Part shown: positions 25,933 to 37,726 of the stretch, piece after piece
Layout of the letters: every line of letters starts with the position of its first letter
Position numbering within the stretch: the stretch's first letter is position 1
From: Massilia yuzhufengensis
GTDB taxonomy: Bacteria > Pseudomonadota > Gammaproteobacteria > Burkholderiales > Burkholderiaceae_D
Reading direction: 5' to 3'
Assembly (NCBI RefSeq): GCF_900112225.1
Contig: NZ_FOLD01000006.1
Span: 62,001 to 126,000 of the forward strand
DNA length: 64,000 nucleotides
Position numbers and translations under genes: made by a program
Notes under the pieces: generated by a model
Told to the model about the DNA's origin: nothing
The model's input: only the letters and a program-made list of their open reading frames with translations
The model's database searches: none

Positions 25933-27402
25933 CTAGCCCGCCACCCGTGCCAGGAACCCCATCCCGATCTCATTCCACGCCCCCTCCTCCTTCTCCAGCC
26001 ACGGCCCCAGGGTCGGGTGCTTCTCCAGCAGCGCTCCCGGCAGGTCGACCTCGATGCGCGCGTTATCCACCCTCGCCTTCATGCGCGGCTTCAATCCACC
26101 CAGGTCGTCGTCCGCGCGCGCATGCATGAACACCACCGCCATGCGCAGCGCCAGCACCGCCTTGGCGACGTCGGCGTCGAGCAGGGCTTCGCGGATCTTG
26201 CGCAGGTTGCCCTTCTGCCCCAGGATCAGCGCGCCCATCAGGCGCTGTTCGCGGGTGGTGAAGCCCGGCAGGTCGGCGTGTTCGACGATGTAGGCGCCGT
26301 GCTTGTGGGCGCCGGTCATCGACACCGCCAGCCCGACCTCGTGCAGCATCGCGCTCCAGCACAGGTAGTGGGAACGCGCGTCAAGCGGCTCCAGCTTTTC
26401 ATAGAGTCTTGAGGCGATGCCGGCCGTGCGCAGCGCGCGCTGGGTGTCGACGCCGAAGCGGCGCATGCAGGCGCGGATGGCGGCGTCGCGGCGGTCGCGC
26501 CGGTTGGCGCGCAGCTCCAGGTCGGACAGCACGCCCAGGCGCAGGCCGGCGTTGATGGCGATGAGCCGGTCGATGCCCAGTTCCTGCATCACCGCGATCA
26601 TCACCGTGAGTCCACCCACCATCACCGGCACCCGGTCCTTCTTGATGCCGGCCATGCCGACCGCGTCGATGTGGCCCAGTTCGAGCAGGATGCCGCGCAG
26701 CGCGTGCAGGCTGGCCTGGGTCACCGAGCCGTCGCCGATGGCGTTCTTGCCGACCACTTCGGAGATAGCGCGCATGGTGCCCGACGAGGCGTAGGCCGCG
26801 TCCCAGCCCTGCGCCTTGTACAGGTCGGCGGCGTCCTCGAAGCGGGCGCGCGCCTCGGTGACGGCGGCGTCGAAACGGGCGGCCGTGATGCGGCCGTCGG
26901 CGAAGAAGGCGGCGGTTTGCGGATGGGTGCCGATGCCGAAGGATTCGACCAGGTTGATGTCCGGGCCGATGGCGGCGATGACTTCGGTGGAGCCGCCGCC
27001 GATGTCGACCACCAGGCGCCGCTCGTCCGGGCGGTCGATGGCGCGCGCCACGCCCATGTAGACCAGGCGCCCTTCTTCTTCGCCCGAGATGACTTCGACC
27101 GGATAGCCGATGGCTTCCTCCAGCCGCGGCAGAAGCAGCTCGGCGTTGCGCGCCACGCGCAGGGTGTTGGTGGCCACCACGCGCACGGCGTCGAGCGCGT
27201 ATTCGTCGAGGATGGCGCGGAAGTCGCGCAGGCAGCGCACCGCGCTGTCCATGGCGGCCTCGGTGAGCATCGAGTCCTGGTCCAGGCCCGCGGCCAGCCG
27301 GATCGGGTCGCGCGCGGTGCGCACGATGTGCATGCGCCCGCCCGCCGGCTCGCCGATGTGAAGGCGGAAGCTGTTGGACCCCAGGTCCACTGCTGCAAAC
27401 AT
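25933..27402 (-). CDS. ppx: Exopolyphosphatase (Ppx/GppA family)
   Basis: A 489-residue ASKHA-fold phosphatase. Phosphate loops are AAVDLGSNSFRLHI and VVDIGGGSTEVI, with the acidic TNTLRVARNAE and SGEEEGRL segments. The long C-terminal HD-like domain (MLHEVGLAVSMTGAHKHGAY) favours Ppx over short versions, although GppA-type activity cannot be excluded. The start MFAAVDLGSN (27402) is chosen because the fold begins there. It is convergent with ppk1-sixA, a frequent arrangement that puts polyphosphate synthesis and breakdown side by side. Confidence 0.93.
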   Translation of the reverse strand: MFAAVDLGSNSFRLHIGEPAGGRMHIVRTARDPIRLAAGLDQDSMLTEAAMDSAVRCLRDFRAILDEYALDAVRVVATNTLRVARNAELLLPRLEEAIGYPVEVISGEEEGRLVYMGVARAIDRPDERRLVVDIGGGSTEVIAAIGPDINLVESFGIGTHPQTAAFFADGRITAARFDAAVTEARARFEDAADLYKAQGWDAAYASSGTMRAISEVVGKNAIGDGSVTQASLHALRGILLELGHIDAVGMAGIKKDRVPVMVGGLTVMIAVMQELGIDRLIAINAGLRLGVLSDLELRANRRDRRDAAIRACMRRFGVDTQRALRTAGIASRLYEKLEPLDARSHYLCWSAMLHEVGLAVSMTGAHKHGAYIVEHADLPGFTTREQRLMGALILGQKGNLRKIREALLDADVAKAVLALRMAVVFMHARADDDLGGLKPRMKARVDNARIEVDLPGALLEKHPTLGPWLEKEEGAWNEIGMGFLARVAG

Positions 27403-27484
27403 GTGCGCTCTCTTCCTGATGACGTCAGACCGCGGGATCCCGCGTGGCCGAAGTATACAGGCTCGGCGCGGTTTTGGTCGCCGG

Positions 27485-27667
27485 TCAGCGCCTGGAGGGT
27501 AGCCGGCGCAGGCTGCACCAGGCGCCCACGGCGACCGGCGCACCCAGCGTGATGGCCGAGACCAGGTCCCACACGCCGTCGCCCAGCAATGCCGACACCA
27601 GGCCGATGGTGGTCAGCACGGCCAACACGATGGGCGCGCCCCAGATCTGGCTGCGGGTTCGCATCAT
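27485..27667 (-). CDS. Small two-span membrane protein downstream of the PepSY gene
   Basis: A 60-residue protein starting MMRTRSQIWGAPIVLAVLTT. Two hydrophobic segments (residues 9-28 and 32-50) are joined by a short acidic GDGVWDL turn, with a basic end RRLPSRR. Its ATG overlaps the PepSY gene stop as ATGA, so it is coupled to that gene and likely under the same Fur control. No known family recognised; an accessory subunit of the PepSY ferric-reductase-like protein is a fair guess. Confidence 0.7.
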   Translation of the reverse strand: MMRTRSQIWGAPIVLAVLTTIGLVSALLGDGVWDLVSAITLGAPVAVGAWCSLRRLPSRR

Positions 27668-28839
27668 GATGCCTCCGTCGAGCGGGCCATGGCGGGGGTC
27701 TCCTGCATGGCGGATTGTTTTTGCTTGGCGGTCCTGGCGGCGCGGCCGCGCTTGAGCCACAGGTAGAGGCCACTGCCGAGCAAAATGATGGTGGCGATGT
27801 CGAGCAGCGCCCACAGCAGCTTCATGGCCTGGCCGCCGTAGTCGCCGAAGTGCAGCGGCTGCGACAGCAGCAGCGCGGTCAGGTACCAGGGCAGCTCGCG
27901 CCGGTCGGTGATGGCGCCGGTGGCGGCGTCGATCAGCACCGGCTTGTACAGGCGCGAGCTGAAGGCTTCGTCGCCGCGCATGAAGATCCCGTAGTGGTGC
28001 GGGCTGGAGAACGGCGTGCCCGGAAAGGCGACGAAGCCCACCTTCATGCCCGGCTCGGCGGCTTGCGCGCGCAGGATGGCGTCGTGGATCGAGGCCATCT
28101 TGAGCACCTTCGGCTGGCCCTCATAGGGCTTGAGCATCTCGGCCACTTCGGTGTGCTGCCAGTATTTCAGCAGCAGGTCGGCCCAGGTATTGACCATGCC
28201 GGTGGCGCCCACCACGAACACCCAGACCAGGGTGACGATCCCGAGCAGGTTGTGCAGGTCGAGCCATTTGATGACCTTGCTGCGCTCGTGGCGCACCGCG
28301 CCGAAATCGAGTTTGCGCATGAAGGGCGCGTACAGCACCACCCCGCTGACGACGGCGACGATCAGGAGCAAGCCCATGAACCCCAGGAACAGCTTGCCGT
28401 ACAGGCCCGCGAACAGGTCCACGTGCAGGCGGAACATGGTGGACATGAAGACGCCGCCTTCGAAGGCCGGTTCGGTGATCACTTTGGTGGTGCGGGCGTC
28501 GACCGCGATCGGCTTGTAGTGCTCGTCGTTCGGGTGGTCGCCCAGCGTGACGTTCCAGATCGCCGGCTCGTCCGCTTCCTGCGACATGTACATCGCAATC
28601 TTGTTGGGATAGAGCTCGCGGGCCGAGGCCAGCACGGCGTCGATATTTCCGCGCGGGGGATTGTCGCCCATGGCGGCCGGCAAGGCGGGCGCCTCGACGT
28701 CGGTGCCGAGCAGGTGGCCGATTTCGTGGTGGTAGATCAGCGGCAGGCCGGTGAGGCACAGCAGCAGCATGAAGACGGTGCAAACCAGGCTGCTCCACTT
28801 GTGGATCCAGCTCCAGCGACGCAGGGATAAGGGGGACAT
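27664..28839 (-). CDS. PepSY-associated membrane protein (ferric-siderophore reductase-like)
   Basis: About 391 residues with four main membrane spans and large periplasmic loops. It has the PepSY-TM pattern RRWSWIHKWSSLVCTVFMLL, GLPLIYHHEIGHLLG and a later WLDLHNLLGIVTLVWVF with conserved His residues that can bind haem. Members sit beside TonB receptors and are thought to reduce or strip iron from siderophores. The ATG at 28839 is preferred; a TTG nine codons upstream also fits. It diverges from the TonB receptor across two Fur boxes. Confidence 0.9.
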   Translation of the reverse strand: MSPLSLRRWSWIHKWSSLVCTVFMLLLCLTGLPLIYHHEIGHLLGTDVEAPALPAAMGDNPPRGNIDAVLASARELYPNKIAMYMSQEADEPAIWNVTLGDHPNDEHYKPIAVDARTTKVITEPAFEGGVFMSTMFRLHVDLFAGLYGKLFLGFMGLLLIVAVVSGVVLYAPFMRKLDFGAVRHERSKVIKWLDLHNLLGIVTLVWVFVVGATGMVNTWADLLLKYWQHTEVAEMLKPYEGQPKVLKMASIHDAILRAQAAEPGMKVGFVAFPGTPFSSPHHYGIFMRGDEAFSSRLYKPVLIDAATGAITDRRELPWYLTALLLSQPLHFGDYGGQAMKLLWALLDIATIILLGSGLYLWLKRGRAARTAKQKQSAMQETPAMARSTEAS

Positions 28840-28865
28840 GGGTGTTGAGATGGCTTTGACAAGCA

Positions 28866-28884
28866 AATAATAATCGTTCTCATT
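28866..28884. promoter_or_regulatory. Fur box 1
   Basis: AATAATAATCGTTCTCATT, whose complement AATGAGAACGATTATTATT closely fits the Fur consensus. It lies on the PepSY side of the divergent region. Confidence 0.78.
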
Positions 28885-28909
28885 TACAGAGACAAGCCAA
28901 AACGGATAG

Positions 28910-28928
28910 AATGATAACTATTCTCATT
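28910..28928. promoter_or_regulatory. Fur box 2
   Basis: AATGATAACTATTCTCATT, complement AATGAGAATAGTTATCATT, nearly the textbook Fur site. It lies 21 bases before the TonB receptor ATG, so iron-bound Fur would block this promoter. Confidence 0.82.
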
Positions 28929-28948
28929 AAGTAAAAAGAAATTCACCG

Positions 28949-31114
28949 ATGAAGCTGCTCCGCCTGACCCCTACCGCCCTTGCCGCCGCCCTCCTCGTCA
29001 CCCATGCCCAGGCCCAGGAAACCCCACCGGTCGAGCCCATCGCCACCGTCGTCGTCAGCGCCTCGGCCGATGCATCCGCCCAGGGCCTGCCCTCGGCCTA
29101 CGCCGGCGGCCAGGTCGCGCGCGGCGGCCGCCTTGGCCTCCTGGGCAATATCGACATCATGGACACGCCCTTCAACACCATGAACTACACCCAGGCCCTG
29201 ATCCAGGACCAGCAGGCGCGCAGCGTGGCCGACGTGGTGCAGAACGACCCGGCGGTGCGCGTGGCGCGCGGCTTCGGCAACTACCAGGAGCTGTACGTCA
29301 TCCGCGGCTTCGCCGTCAACTCCGACGACCTGGCCTATAACGGCTTGTACGGCATGCTGCCGCGCCAGTTCGTGGCCTCGGAACTGCTGGAACGGGTCGA
29401 GGTGCTGCGCGGTGCGAACAGCTTCGTCAACGGCGCCGCGCCCGGCGGCGGCGGCATTGGCGGCGCCATCAACCTGCTGCCCAAGCGCGCGCCGAACGCG
29501 CCGCTCACGCAGGTGACAATGGGCGTGGAAACCGGCGGCCAGGCGTATGTGGCAACGGACATCGCGCGCCGCTTCGGACCCGAAAGCCGGCTGGGCGTGC
29601 GCGTGAACGCGGTGCGCCGCGACGGCGATACGGCGGTGGAGCGCGAAGGCCGTGAACTGAGCCTGTACTCGGTGGGCGTGGACTACCGCGGCCGCGGCTA
29701 CCGCCTGTCGGCCGACGTCGGCCACCAGGACCACCAGCTCACCGGCGCGCGCCCCAGCGTGACGGTGGCGGCCGGCGTGCCGATCATCGCGGCGCCCGAC
29801 AGCGACAGCAACTACGCCCAGCCCTGGACCTTCTCGGGCGAGCGCGACACCTTCGGCACCCTGCGCGGCGAAGTCGACCTGCCCGGCGGCGCTGTCGCGT
29901 GGGCGGCGCTGGGCCTGCGCTCGGGCGATGAGATGAACATCCTGTCGTCGGCCACCGTGACTGCGGCCAACGGCAACGCCACCATGAGCCGCTTCGACAA
30001 CACCCGCGAAGACAAGGTGCGCACCGGCGAAATCGGCGCCCGCACCGAGCTCAAGACCGGGTCGGTCAGCCACAAGCTGAGCGCAACGGCGTCGAGCTTC
30101 CATTCGGAGTCGAAGAACGCCTACGGCATGAGCGACTTCGCCGGCTTCGCGTCCAACATCTATCGCCCCGTGAACGTGGCGGCGCCGTCGGCCGGCTTCT
30201 TCACCGGCGGCGTGCTGGCCAACCCGCTGCTGACGCAAAAATCCATCCTGTCGAGCGTCGCGCTGGCCGATACCCTCGGCTTCATGGACGAGCGCCTGCT
30301 GCTCACCGTGGGCGCGCGCCACCAGACCATCAAGTCCTTCGGCTACGACTACACGACCGGCGCGCCGAACGCGCAGTACGAGGAAAGCGACGTCACGCCG
30401 GTGGCGGGCATCGTGTTCAAGCCGCTCAAGGGCGTGTCGGTGTATGCCAACTACAGCGAAGCGCTGCAGCAGGGACCGGTCGCCTCGGGCACCGACATCG
30501 TCAACGTGGGCGAAGTGTTCGCACCCTACGTCTCGCGCCAGAAGGAAATCGGCGTCAAATACGACGGCGGCAAGCTGGGAATGACTGCAGCGGTGTTCAG
30601 CACCGCGCAGCCCAGCGGCTACGTGCAGGACCGCCGCTTCGGCCTGTTCGGCGAACAGCGCAACCGTGGCCTGGAACTGACCGTGTTCGGCACCCCGGTG
30701 CGCGGCCTGCGCCTGCTGGGCGGCCTCACGCTGCTGGACGCCGAACTGCGCAAGACTGCGGGCGGGCTCAATGAGGGCAAGGATGCGATCGGCGTACCGG
30801 ATACCCAGGTCAATCTCGGCGCCGAGTGGGACGTGCCGGGCGTGCAGGGGCTGTCGCTCAACGCGCGCGGGTTATATACCTCGACGCAGTATGCGGATGC
30901 GGGCAATACCCAGAAGCTGCCATCGTGGTCGCGGCTGGATATCGGGGCGAATTACGCCACGCGCTTCATGGACCGTAATGTGACGCTGCGGGCGCGGGTG
31001 GATAACGTGACGGACAAGAACTACTGGGCGTCGGCGGGTGGGTATCCGGGGTTTGGGTATCTGGTGCAGGGGGGGCCGCGTAGTGTGGTGGTGTCGGCGA
31101 CGGTGGATTTCTGA
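28949..31114 (+). CDS. TonB-dependent siderophore receptor
   Basis: A 721-residue outer-membrane receptor. A signal peptide (TALAAALLVTHAQAQ) is followed by a plug domain (residues 60-200: IMDTPFNTMNYTQALIQDQQ, YVIRGFAVNSDDLAYNGLYG, VEVLRGANSFVNGAAPGGGG) and a 22-strand-type beta barrel ending in the C-terminal Phe of VVVSATVDF. The plug resembles ferrichrome/hydroxamate-type siderophore receptors, but the ligand cannot be fixed. Two Fur boxes upstream and the divergent PepSY gene support an iron-uptake role. It converges on an SDR gene across a REP-like repeat. Confidence 0.95.
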   Translation: MKLLRLTPTALAAALLVTHAQAQETPPVEPIATVVVSASADASAQGLPSAYAGGQVARGGRLGLLGNIDIMDTPFNTMNYTQALIQDQQARSVADVVQNDPAVRVARGFGNYQELYVIRGFAVNSDDLAYNGLYGMLPRQFVASELLERVEVLRGANSFVNGAAPGGGGIGGAINLLPKRAPNAPLTQVTMGVETGGQAYVATDIARRFGPESRLGVRVNAVRRDGDTAVEREGRELSLYSVGVDYRGRGYRLSADVGHQDHQLTGARPSVTVAAGVPIIAAPDSDSNYAQPWTFSGERDTFGTLRGEVDLPGGAVAWAALGLRSGDEMNILSSATVTAANGNATMSRFDNTREDKVRTGEIGARTELKTGSVSHKLSATASSFHSESKNAYGMSDFAGFASNIYRPVNVAAPSAGFFTGGVLANPLLTQKSILSSVALADTLGFMDERLLLTVGARHQTIKSFGYDYTTGAPNAQYEESDVTPVAGIVFKPLKGVSVYANYSEALQQGPVASGTDIVNVGEVFAPYVSRQKEIGVKYDGGKLGMTAAVFSTAQPSGYVQDRRFGLFGEQRNRGLELTVFGTPVRGLRLLGGLTLLDAELRKTAGGLNEGKDAIGVPDTQVNLGAEWDVPGVQGLSLNARGLYTSTQYADAGNTQKLPSWSRLDIGANYATRFMDRNVTLRARVDNVTDKNYWASAGGYPGFGYLVQGGPRSVVVSATVDF

Positions 31115-31168
31115 TCGTAGTCCTGAGGTAAATGGCCCTGGCAGGCGATCGTAGCCCGCACCCGCAAA

Positions 31169-31202
31169 ACCGTCGTCCCGGCGCAGGCCGGGACCCAAGT
31201 TT
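31169..31202. repeat. REP-like single hairpin, family 2
   Basis: ACCGTCG-TCCCGG-CGCAGG-CCGGGA-CCCAAG: the same frame as the 25813 doublet but with the stem changed from CACCGG/CCGGTG to TCCCGG/CCGGGA, keeping pairing. It lies between the convergent TonB receptor and SDR genes. Confidence 0.75.
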
Positions 31203-31227
31203 CCACGCACGGCCCTACCGCGCGCCT

Positions 31228-32037
31228 TCACCCCTTCGGCCGCACACCCTGCTTCAACGCCGCCAACGCCATCTTCTCCACCAGTCCCGGCGCAAGCAGC
31301 TTGATGAAGCGCCCGAGCTTCCCCTTGGCCGTCATCACCACCTCGCGCCTGCGCCCATTCATCCCTTCGATGATCAGCCGCGCACACTCCTCGACGCTCA
31401 TCGCCCCCTCTTCTTTCAAAGAGCTCGACCCCATCGGCTCGCCCTGCGCATTGAACCCGCGATACCGGATCTGCGTCGCAACAACCCCAGGATAGGCCGT
31501 CGTCACACTCACCCCCGCGCCCTTGACTTCCGCCCGCAGCGCCTCGAAAAACCCGGTCATCGCAAACTTGCTGGCGCTGTAGGCCGTGCGCCCGGGCACA
31601 CCCACCAGCCCCGCCAGCGACGACACGGCGACGATGCTGCCGCGCGACGCCTTCAATGCGGGCAGCGCCGCCTGCGTGCACCAGACGCTGCCCCACAGGT
31701 TCACCCGCATCAGCTCCTCGTACCAGTCCAGGTCTTCGACGTCCTCGAACAGCGCATGCGCCGAGCGGCCGGCGTTGTTGACCAGGACATCGATGTGCCC
31801 GAAGCGCTCCACCGCGCTGACAATCAGCCGGCGGCACTGGATCCGCACCGACACGTCGGTCGGCACAGTCAAGGTCTGCGCGCCGAGCGCGGCGCATTCG
31901 CCGGCCACCGCCTCGAGCTGCGCGGCACTGCGCGCCGCCAGCACCAGCGCGATGCCGGCGCCCTCCTTCGCCGCCAGCTGGCGGGCGATCTCGGCGCCGA
32001 TGCCGTCCGAGGCGCCGGTGATCACGACCACCCTCAT
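31228..32037 (-). CDS. SDR family oxidoreductase
   Basis: A 269-residue classical SDR. NAD(P) motif is VVITGASDGIGAEIARQLA, then VLVNNAGRSAH, the catalytic Ser strand SIVAVSSLAG and YSASKFAMTGFFEALRAEV. The C-terminal 60 residues (VVMTAKGKLGRFIKLLAPGL) resemble DHRS7/DltE-like SDRs with an amphipathic tail. Its start overlaps the stop of the SPFH gene by 4 bp, so it is the last gene of the nfeD-SPFH-SDR run. Substrate unknown. Confidence 0.9.
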   Translation of the reverse strand: MRVVVITGASDGIGAEIARQLAAKEGAGIALVLAARSAAQLEAVAGECAALGAQTLTVPTDVSVRIQCRRLIVSAVERFGHIDVLVNNAGRSAHALFEDVEDLDWYEELMRVNLWGSVWCTQAALPALKASRGSIVAVSSLAGLVGVPGRTAYSASKFAMTGFFEALRAEVKGAGVSVTTAYPGVVATQIRYRGFNAQGEPMGSSSLKEEGAMSVEECARLIIEGMNGRRREVVMTAKGKLGRFIKLLAPGLVEKMALAALKQGVRPKG

Positions 32038-32954
32038 TTCTGCGACTTGACGATCTGCAGGGCGCTGGCGATGACGCTGCTCATGTCGCCCATATTGGCC
32101 GGCACGATCAGCGAATTATTCGTCTTGGCCAGGTTGCGGAAGGCGTCCACGTATTCCTCGGCCACGCGCAGGTTGACCGCGTCCTGTCCGCCCGGCTCCT
32201 GGATCGCGGCGCCCACCTGGCGCAGCGCGGTGGCGCTGGCCTCGGCCAGGGCGACGATGGCGCTGGCTTCGCCCTGGGCGCGGTTGATCGAAGCCTGGCG
32301 TTCGCCTTCCGAGCGGGCGATCGAGGCTTCGCGCTCGCCGGAGGCGATGTTGATCTGCTCCTGGCGGCGGCCTTCGGAGGCCGCGATCAGGGCGCGCTTC
32401 TCGCGTTCGGCCGTGATCTGGCGCTGCATCGCGTGCAGGATCTCGGCCGGCGGGGTCAGGTCCTTGATCTCGTAGCGCAGCACCTTCACGCCCCAGTTGG
32501 CGGCCGACTCGTCGATCGCGTTGACGATGGTGGTGTTGATGTGGTCGCGCTCTTCGAAGGTCTTGTCGAGCTCCATCTTGCCGATGACCGAACGCAGCGT
32601 CGTCTGCGCCAGCTGGGTGATGGCCTGGATGTAGTTGGACGAACCGTAGGAAGCGCGCATGGCGTCGGTCACCTGGAAGTACAGAATGCCGTCGACCTGC
32701 AGCTGGGTGTTGTCGCGTGTGATGCAGACCTGCGGCGGGACGTCGAGCGGAATCTCCTTCAGGCTGTGCTTGTAGGCGATGCGGTCGATGAAGGGCACCA
32801 CGATGTTCAGGCCGGGGCCCAGGGTGGCGTGGTACTTGCCGAGGCGTTCGACCACCAGCGCGTGCTGCTGCGGCACCACGTTGATCGTCTTGAAGATGAA
32901 GACCAGGGCGATGATGAAGAACACCAGTGCGACCATGCCGGAGGAAATTTCCAT
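32034..32954 (-). CDS. qmcA: SPFH/Band 7 stomatin-like membrane protein
   Basis: A 306-residue QmcA/paraslipin-type protein. An N-terminal membrane hairpin (MVALVFFIIALVFIFKTINV) precedes the SPFH domain (VPQQHALVVERLGKYHATLG). A long coiled coil at residues 195-250 is rich in Glu/Arg/Ala (EREASIARSEGERQASINRA). Such proteins form large rings in membrane microdomains and often guard proteases like FtsH. It is paired with an NfeD-family gene upstream, the standard partner. The ATG has AAGGATAAC before it. Confidence 0.93.
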   Translation of the reverse strand: MEISSGMVALVFFIIALVFIFKTINVVPQQHALVVERLGKYHATLGPGLNIVVPFIDRIAYKHSLKEIPLDVPPQVCITRDNTQLQVDGILYFQVTDAMRASYGSSNYIQAITQLAQTTLRSVIGKMELDKTFEERDHINTTIVNAIDESAANWGVKVLRYEIKDLTPPAEILHAMQRQITAEREKRALIAASEGRRQEQINIASGEREASIARSEGERQASINRAQGEASAIVALAEASATALRQVGAAIQEPGGQDAVNLRVAEEYVDAFRNLAKTNNSLIVPANMGDMSSVIASALQIVKSQK

Positions 32955-32993
32955 TAGTTATCCTTATGAATGAAGCTGATTTATTGGTTGATC

Positions 32994-33416
32994 TTATGAA
33001 TTAGCCACGATCAGGCGGCTGCCGAGCACTTCGACGATGCGGTAGTCGCCCGCTTCCGGCAAGGCGCCGGCGCCGAGCTCGACATCCCACAGGGCGCCGC
33101 GGTACATCACCCGGGCATGGCCGTTCTGCCAGCGGTCGACCGCGACGCGCTGGCCGATGTCGAGGTTGACGTTGCTATCGCGGGTAGCAATGCGCCGCGC
33201 CGGCCGGCCGAAGCGGCTGCGGTGCAGCACAGCGGTGGCCACCAGGCCGACCACGGCGGCAATCAGGGTCTGCACCGGTCCGCTGGAGCCGGCTTGCGCG
33301 GCGGCCGCGCCGGCGCCCAGGCCGATGGCGATCATCAAGAGGTAGAAGGTGCCGGTGAACAGCTCGGCGATCACGAGAACGCCGGCGGCTACCAGCCAGA
33401 TCATCCAGTCATGCAT
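32994..33416 (-). CDS. NfeD-like membrane protein
   Basis: A 140-residue short NfeD protein. Two to three hydrophobic spans in residues 1-65 (IWLVAAGVLVIAELFTGTFY, then LMIAIGLGAGAAAA) precede a C-terminal OB-fold-like domain (IGQRVAVDRWQNGHARVMYR and DYRIVEVLGSRLIV). It is 39 bp upstream of the SPFH gene and should act with it in the membrane. The ATG has CGAGGAGACACACC in front. A terminator for the upstream ppsA gene separates it from that gene. Confidence 0.92.
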   Translation of the reverse strand: MHDWMIWLVAAGVLVIAELFTGTFYLLMIAIGLGAGAAAAQAGSSGPVQTLIAAVVGLVATAVLHRSRFGRPARRIATRDSNVNLDIGQRVAVDRWQNGHARVMYRGALWDVELGAGALPEAGDYRIVEVLGSRLIVANS

Positions 33417-33445
33417 GGTGTGTCTCCTCGTAGTGGATTAAAAAA

Positions 33446-33483
33446 GTAAAAAACCCCCGCGGCCTGCTTAGGCTGCGAGGGTT
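33446..33483 (-). terminator. Rho-independent terminator downstream of ppsA
   Basis: On the minus strand AACCCTCGCAGCCT-AAGC-AGGCCGCGGGGGTT makes a long, slightly imperfect stem followed by a T-rich run. It lies 125 bases after the ppsA stop and before nfeD. Confidence 0.75.
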
Positions 33484-33608
33484 CGGCGATGTCGATGCGT
33501 TGGTTATTGTGTGCCTTCTGGCATGGAAGTAATCAATGCCAGTGTAGCAGGTCTAGACAGGATTAAAAGCTCCCCGCTGGTCGATTATCGCCTGCGCATA
33601 ATGCACGC

Positions 33609-36041
<2,433 letters not shown>

Positions 36042-36191
36042 GGTAAAACACCCTTGCTTGATGATAGAAACCTTGAGGCTGCGCTGCGTACGGAGGTGTT
36101 CTTGTTATTCTGGCCGTCGTACAGCACAATGCAAATCCGTTGCCAAACATTTTACCCCGTGACAGCAGGAATCCGCTGCAAGTTTGTCACG

Positions 36192-37061
36192 ATGACTCAG
36201 CACCCTGACACCATGACCCTAGAAGCCAGCGTCCCGCCCGCCCCCTCCTCCCGCACCGTGTTCTTCGTCTCGGACGGTACCGGCATCACCGCGGAGACCT
36301 TCGGCCACGCGGTGCTGAGCCAGTTCGAAATGCGCTTTCGCCAGATCCGCCTGCCCTTCATCGACTCGATCGACAAGGCCCACGACGCGGCGCGCCGGAT
36401 CAACGACAGTTTCGTGCGCGACGGCCAGCGCCCGATCGTGTTCTCGACCCTGGTCAAGCACGACCTGTCGAGCATCATCCGGGCCGCCAAGGGCATGCAC
36501 ATGGACCTGTTCCAGACCTTCGTCTCGCCGCTCGAGCAGGAACTGGGCGTGAAGTCCACCCACACCATCGGGCGCATCCATAATGCAGTGGACACCGAGG
36601 AGTACAAGAACAGGATCGAAGCGATCAACTTTTCGCTTGCGCATGACGATGGTCAGTCGCACAAGAACCTGGCCGAGGCCGACGTGATCCTGGTGGGCGT
36701 GTCGCGTTCCGGCAAGACCCCGACCAGCCTGTACCTGGCCATGCAGTATGGCCTGAAGGCGGCCAACTACCCCTTGATCCCGGACGACTTCGAGCGCGGC
36801 AGGCTGCCTTCCTCGCTGCCGCCCTTCAAGGCCAAGCTGTTCGGCCTGACCATCACGCCCGAGCGCCTGTCGCAGATCCGGAACGAGCGCCGCGCCGGCA
36901 GCAAGTACGCCGCCCTCGAAAATTGCCGCTACGAAGTCAACGAGGCCGAAGCGATGATGCGGCGCGAAGGCATCCGCTGGCTGTCCTCGACCACCAAGTC
37001 GATCGAGGAAATCTCCACCACCATCCTGCAGGAGATCCGGCCCGACCGGCGCGAGTATTGA
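36192..37061 (+). CDS. ppsR: PEP synthase regulatory protein (bifunctional kinase/pyrophosphorylase)
   Basis: A 289-residue DUF299 protein that inactivates PpsA with ADP and reactivates it with phosphate. The family opening is [20 protein letters not shown] and the P-loop is [19 protein letters not shown]. The end [12 protein letters not shown] is also typical. The ATG at 36192 or 36213 could be the start; neither has a clear ribosome site. It is divergent from its target ppsA, which confirms the assignment. Confidence 0.96.
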   Translation: MTQHPDTMTLEASVPPAPSSRTVFFVSDGTGITAETFGHAVLSQFEMRFRQIRLPFIDSIDKAHDAARRINDSFVRDGQRPIVFSTLVKHDLSSIIRAAKGMHMDLFQTFVSPLEQELGVKSTHTIGRIHNAVDTEEYKNRIEAINFSLAHDDGQSHKNLAEADVILVGVSRSGKTPTSLYLAMQYGLKAANYPLIPDDFERGRLPSSLPPFKAKLFGLTITPERLSQIRNERRAGSKYAALENCRYEVNEAEAMMRREGIRWLSSTTKSIEEISTTILQEIRPDRREY

Positions 37062-37184
37062 AGCGCGCCTTGCCTGCAACGTTGTTGCCGCGCCGCGACT
37101 GACCCGGCAATGTTTGTTTCCCAAAAGACATATTTCTGATCTCAGTGTAAAATTTCCTTCGCATAAATTTATACGAGAGGTAGC

Positions 37185-37724
37185 ATGAAAGGCATCGTTT
37201 TCAACCTGCTCGAAGAAGCGGTCAGCAAGGACTTCGGCGAAGCGACCTGGGACCGCCTGCTCGACGACGCCAACCTGGACGGCGCCTACACCTCGCTGGG
37301 CAGCTACGACGATGCCGAAGTATTCCGGCTGGTCGAGGTGGCGTCGGCAGCGCTCAAGATCCCGCCGCAGGACGTGCTGCGCTGGTTCGGGCGGCGCGCG
37401 ATGCCGCTGCTGGTGGCGCGCTATCCCGCGTTCTTCTCCAGCCACACGGGCGCGCGCAGCTTCCTCCTCACCCTCAACAGCCTGATCCACCCGGAAGTGC
37501 GCAAGCTGTATCCGGGCGCGACCCCGCCGGTGTTCGATTTCGACACGACCGACAGCGAGACCCTCGTCATCGGCTACAACTCGGCGCGCAAGCTGTGCGC
37601 GCTGGCCGAAGGCTTCATGCAGGGCGCGGCCGAACACTACGGCCAGCAGCCGTCGATCCGGGAGTCCGAGTGCATGCACGAAGGCGCCGGGAAGTGCACC
37701 TTCCACGTCCGGTTCCAGGCGTGA
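37185..37724 (+). CDS. H-NOX haem nitric-oxide sensor protein
   Basis: A 179-residue haem-NO/O2-binding protein. Proximal haem ligand is H102 ([15 protein letters not shown]) and the haem propionate clamp YxSxR is Y131-S133-R135 (GYNSARKLC), matching canonical H-NOX numbering. Residue 140 is Leu, where O2-binding H-NOX carry Tyr, so it should bind NO rather than O2 (inference from the family). Two bases separate it from the GGDEF-EAL gene, so it likely controls that enzyme's c-di-GMP activity by direct contact, as reported for H-NOX/GGDEF-EAL pairs in other bacteria. Confidence 0.95.
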   Translation: MKGIVFNLLEEAVSKDFGEATWDRLLDDANLDGAYTSLGSYDDAEVFRLVEVASAALKIPPQDVLRWFGRRAMPLLVARYPAFFSSHTGARSFLLTLNSLIHPEVRKLYPGATPPVFDFDTTDSETLVIGYNSARKLCALAEGFMQGAAEHYGQQPSIRESECMHEGAGKCTFHVRFQA

Positions 37725-37726
37725 GC

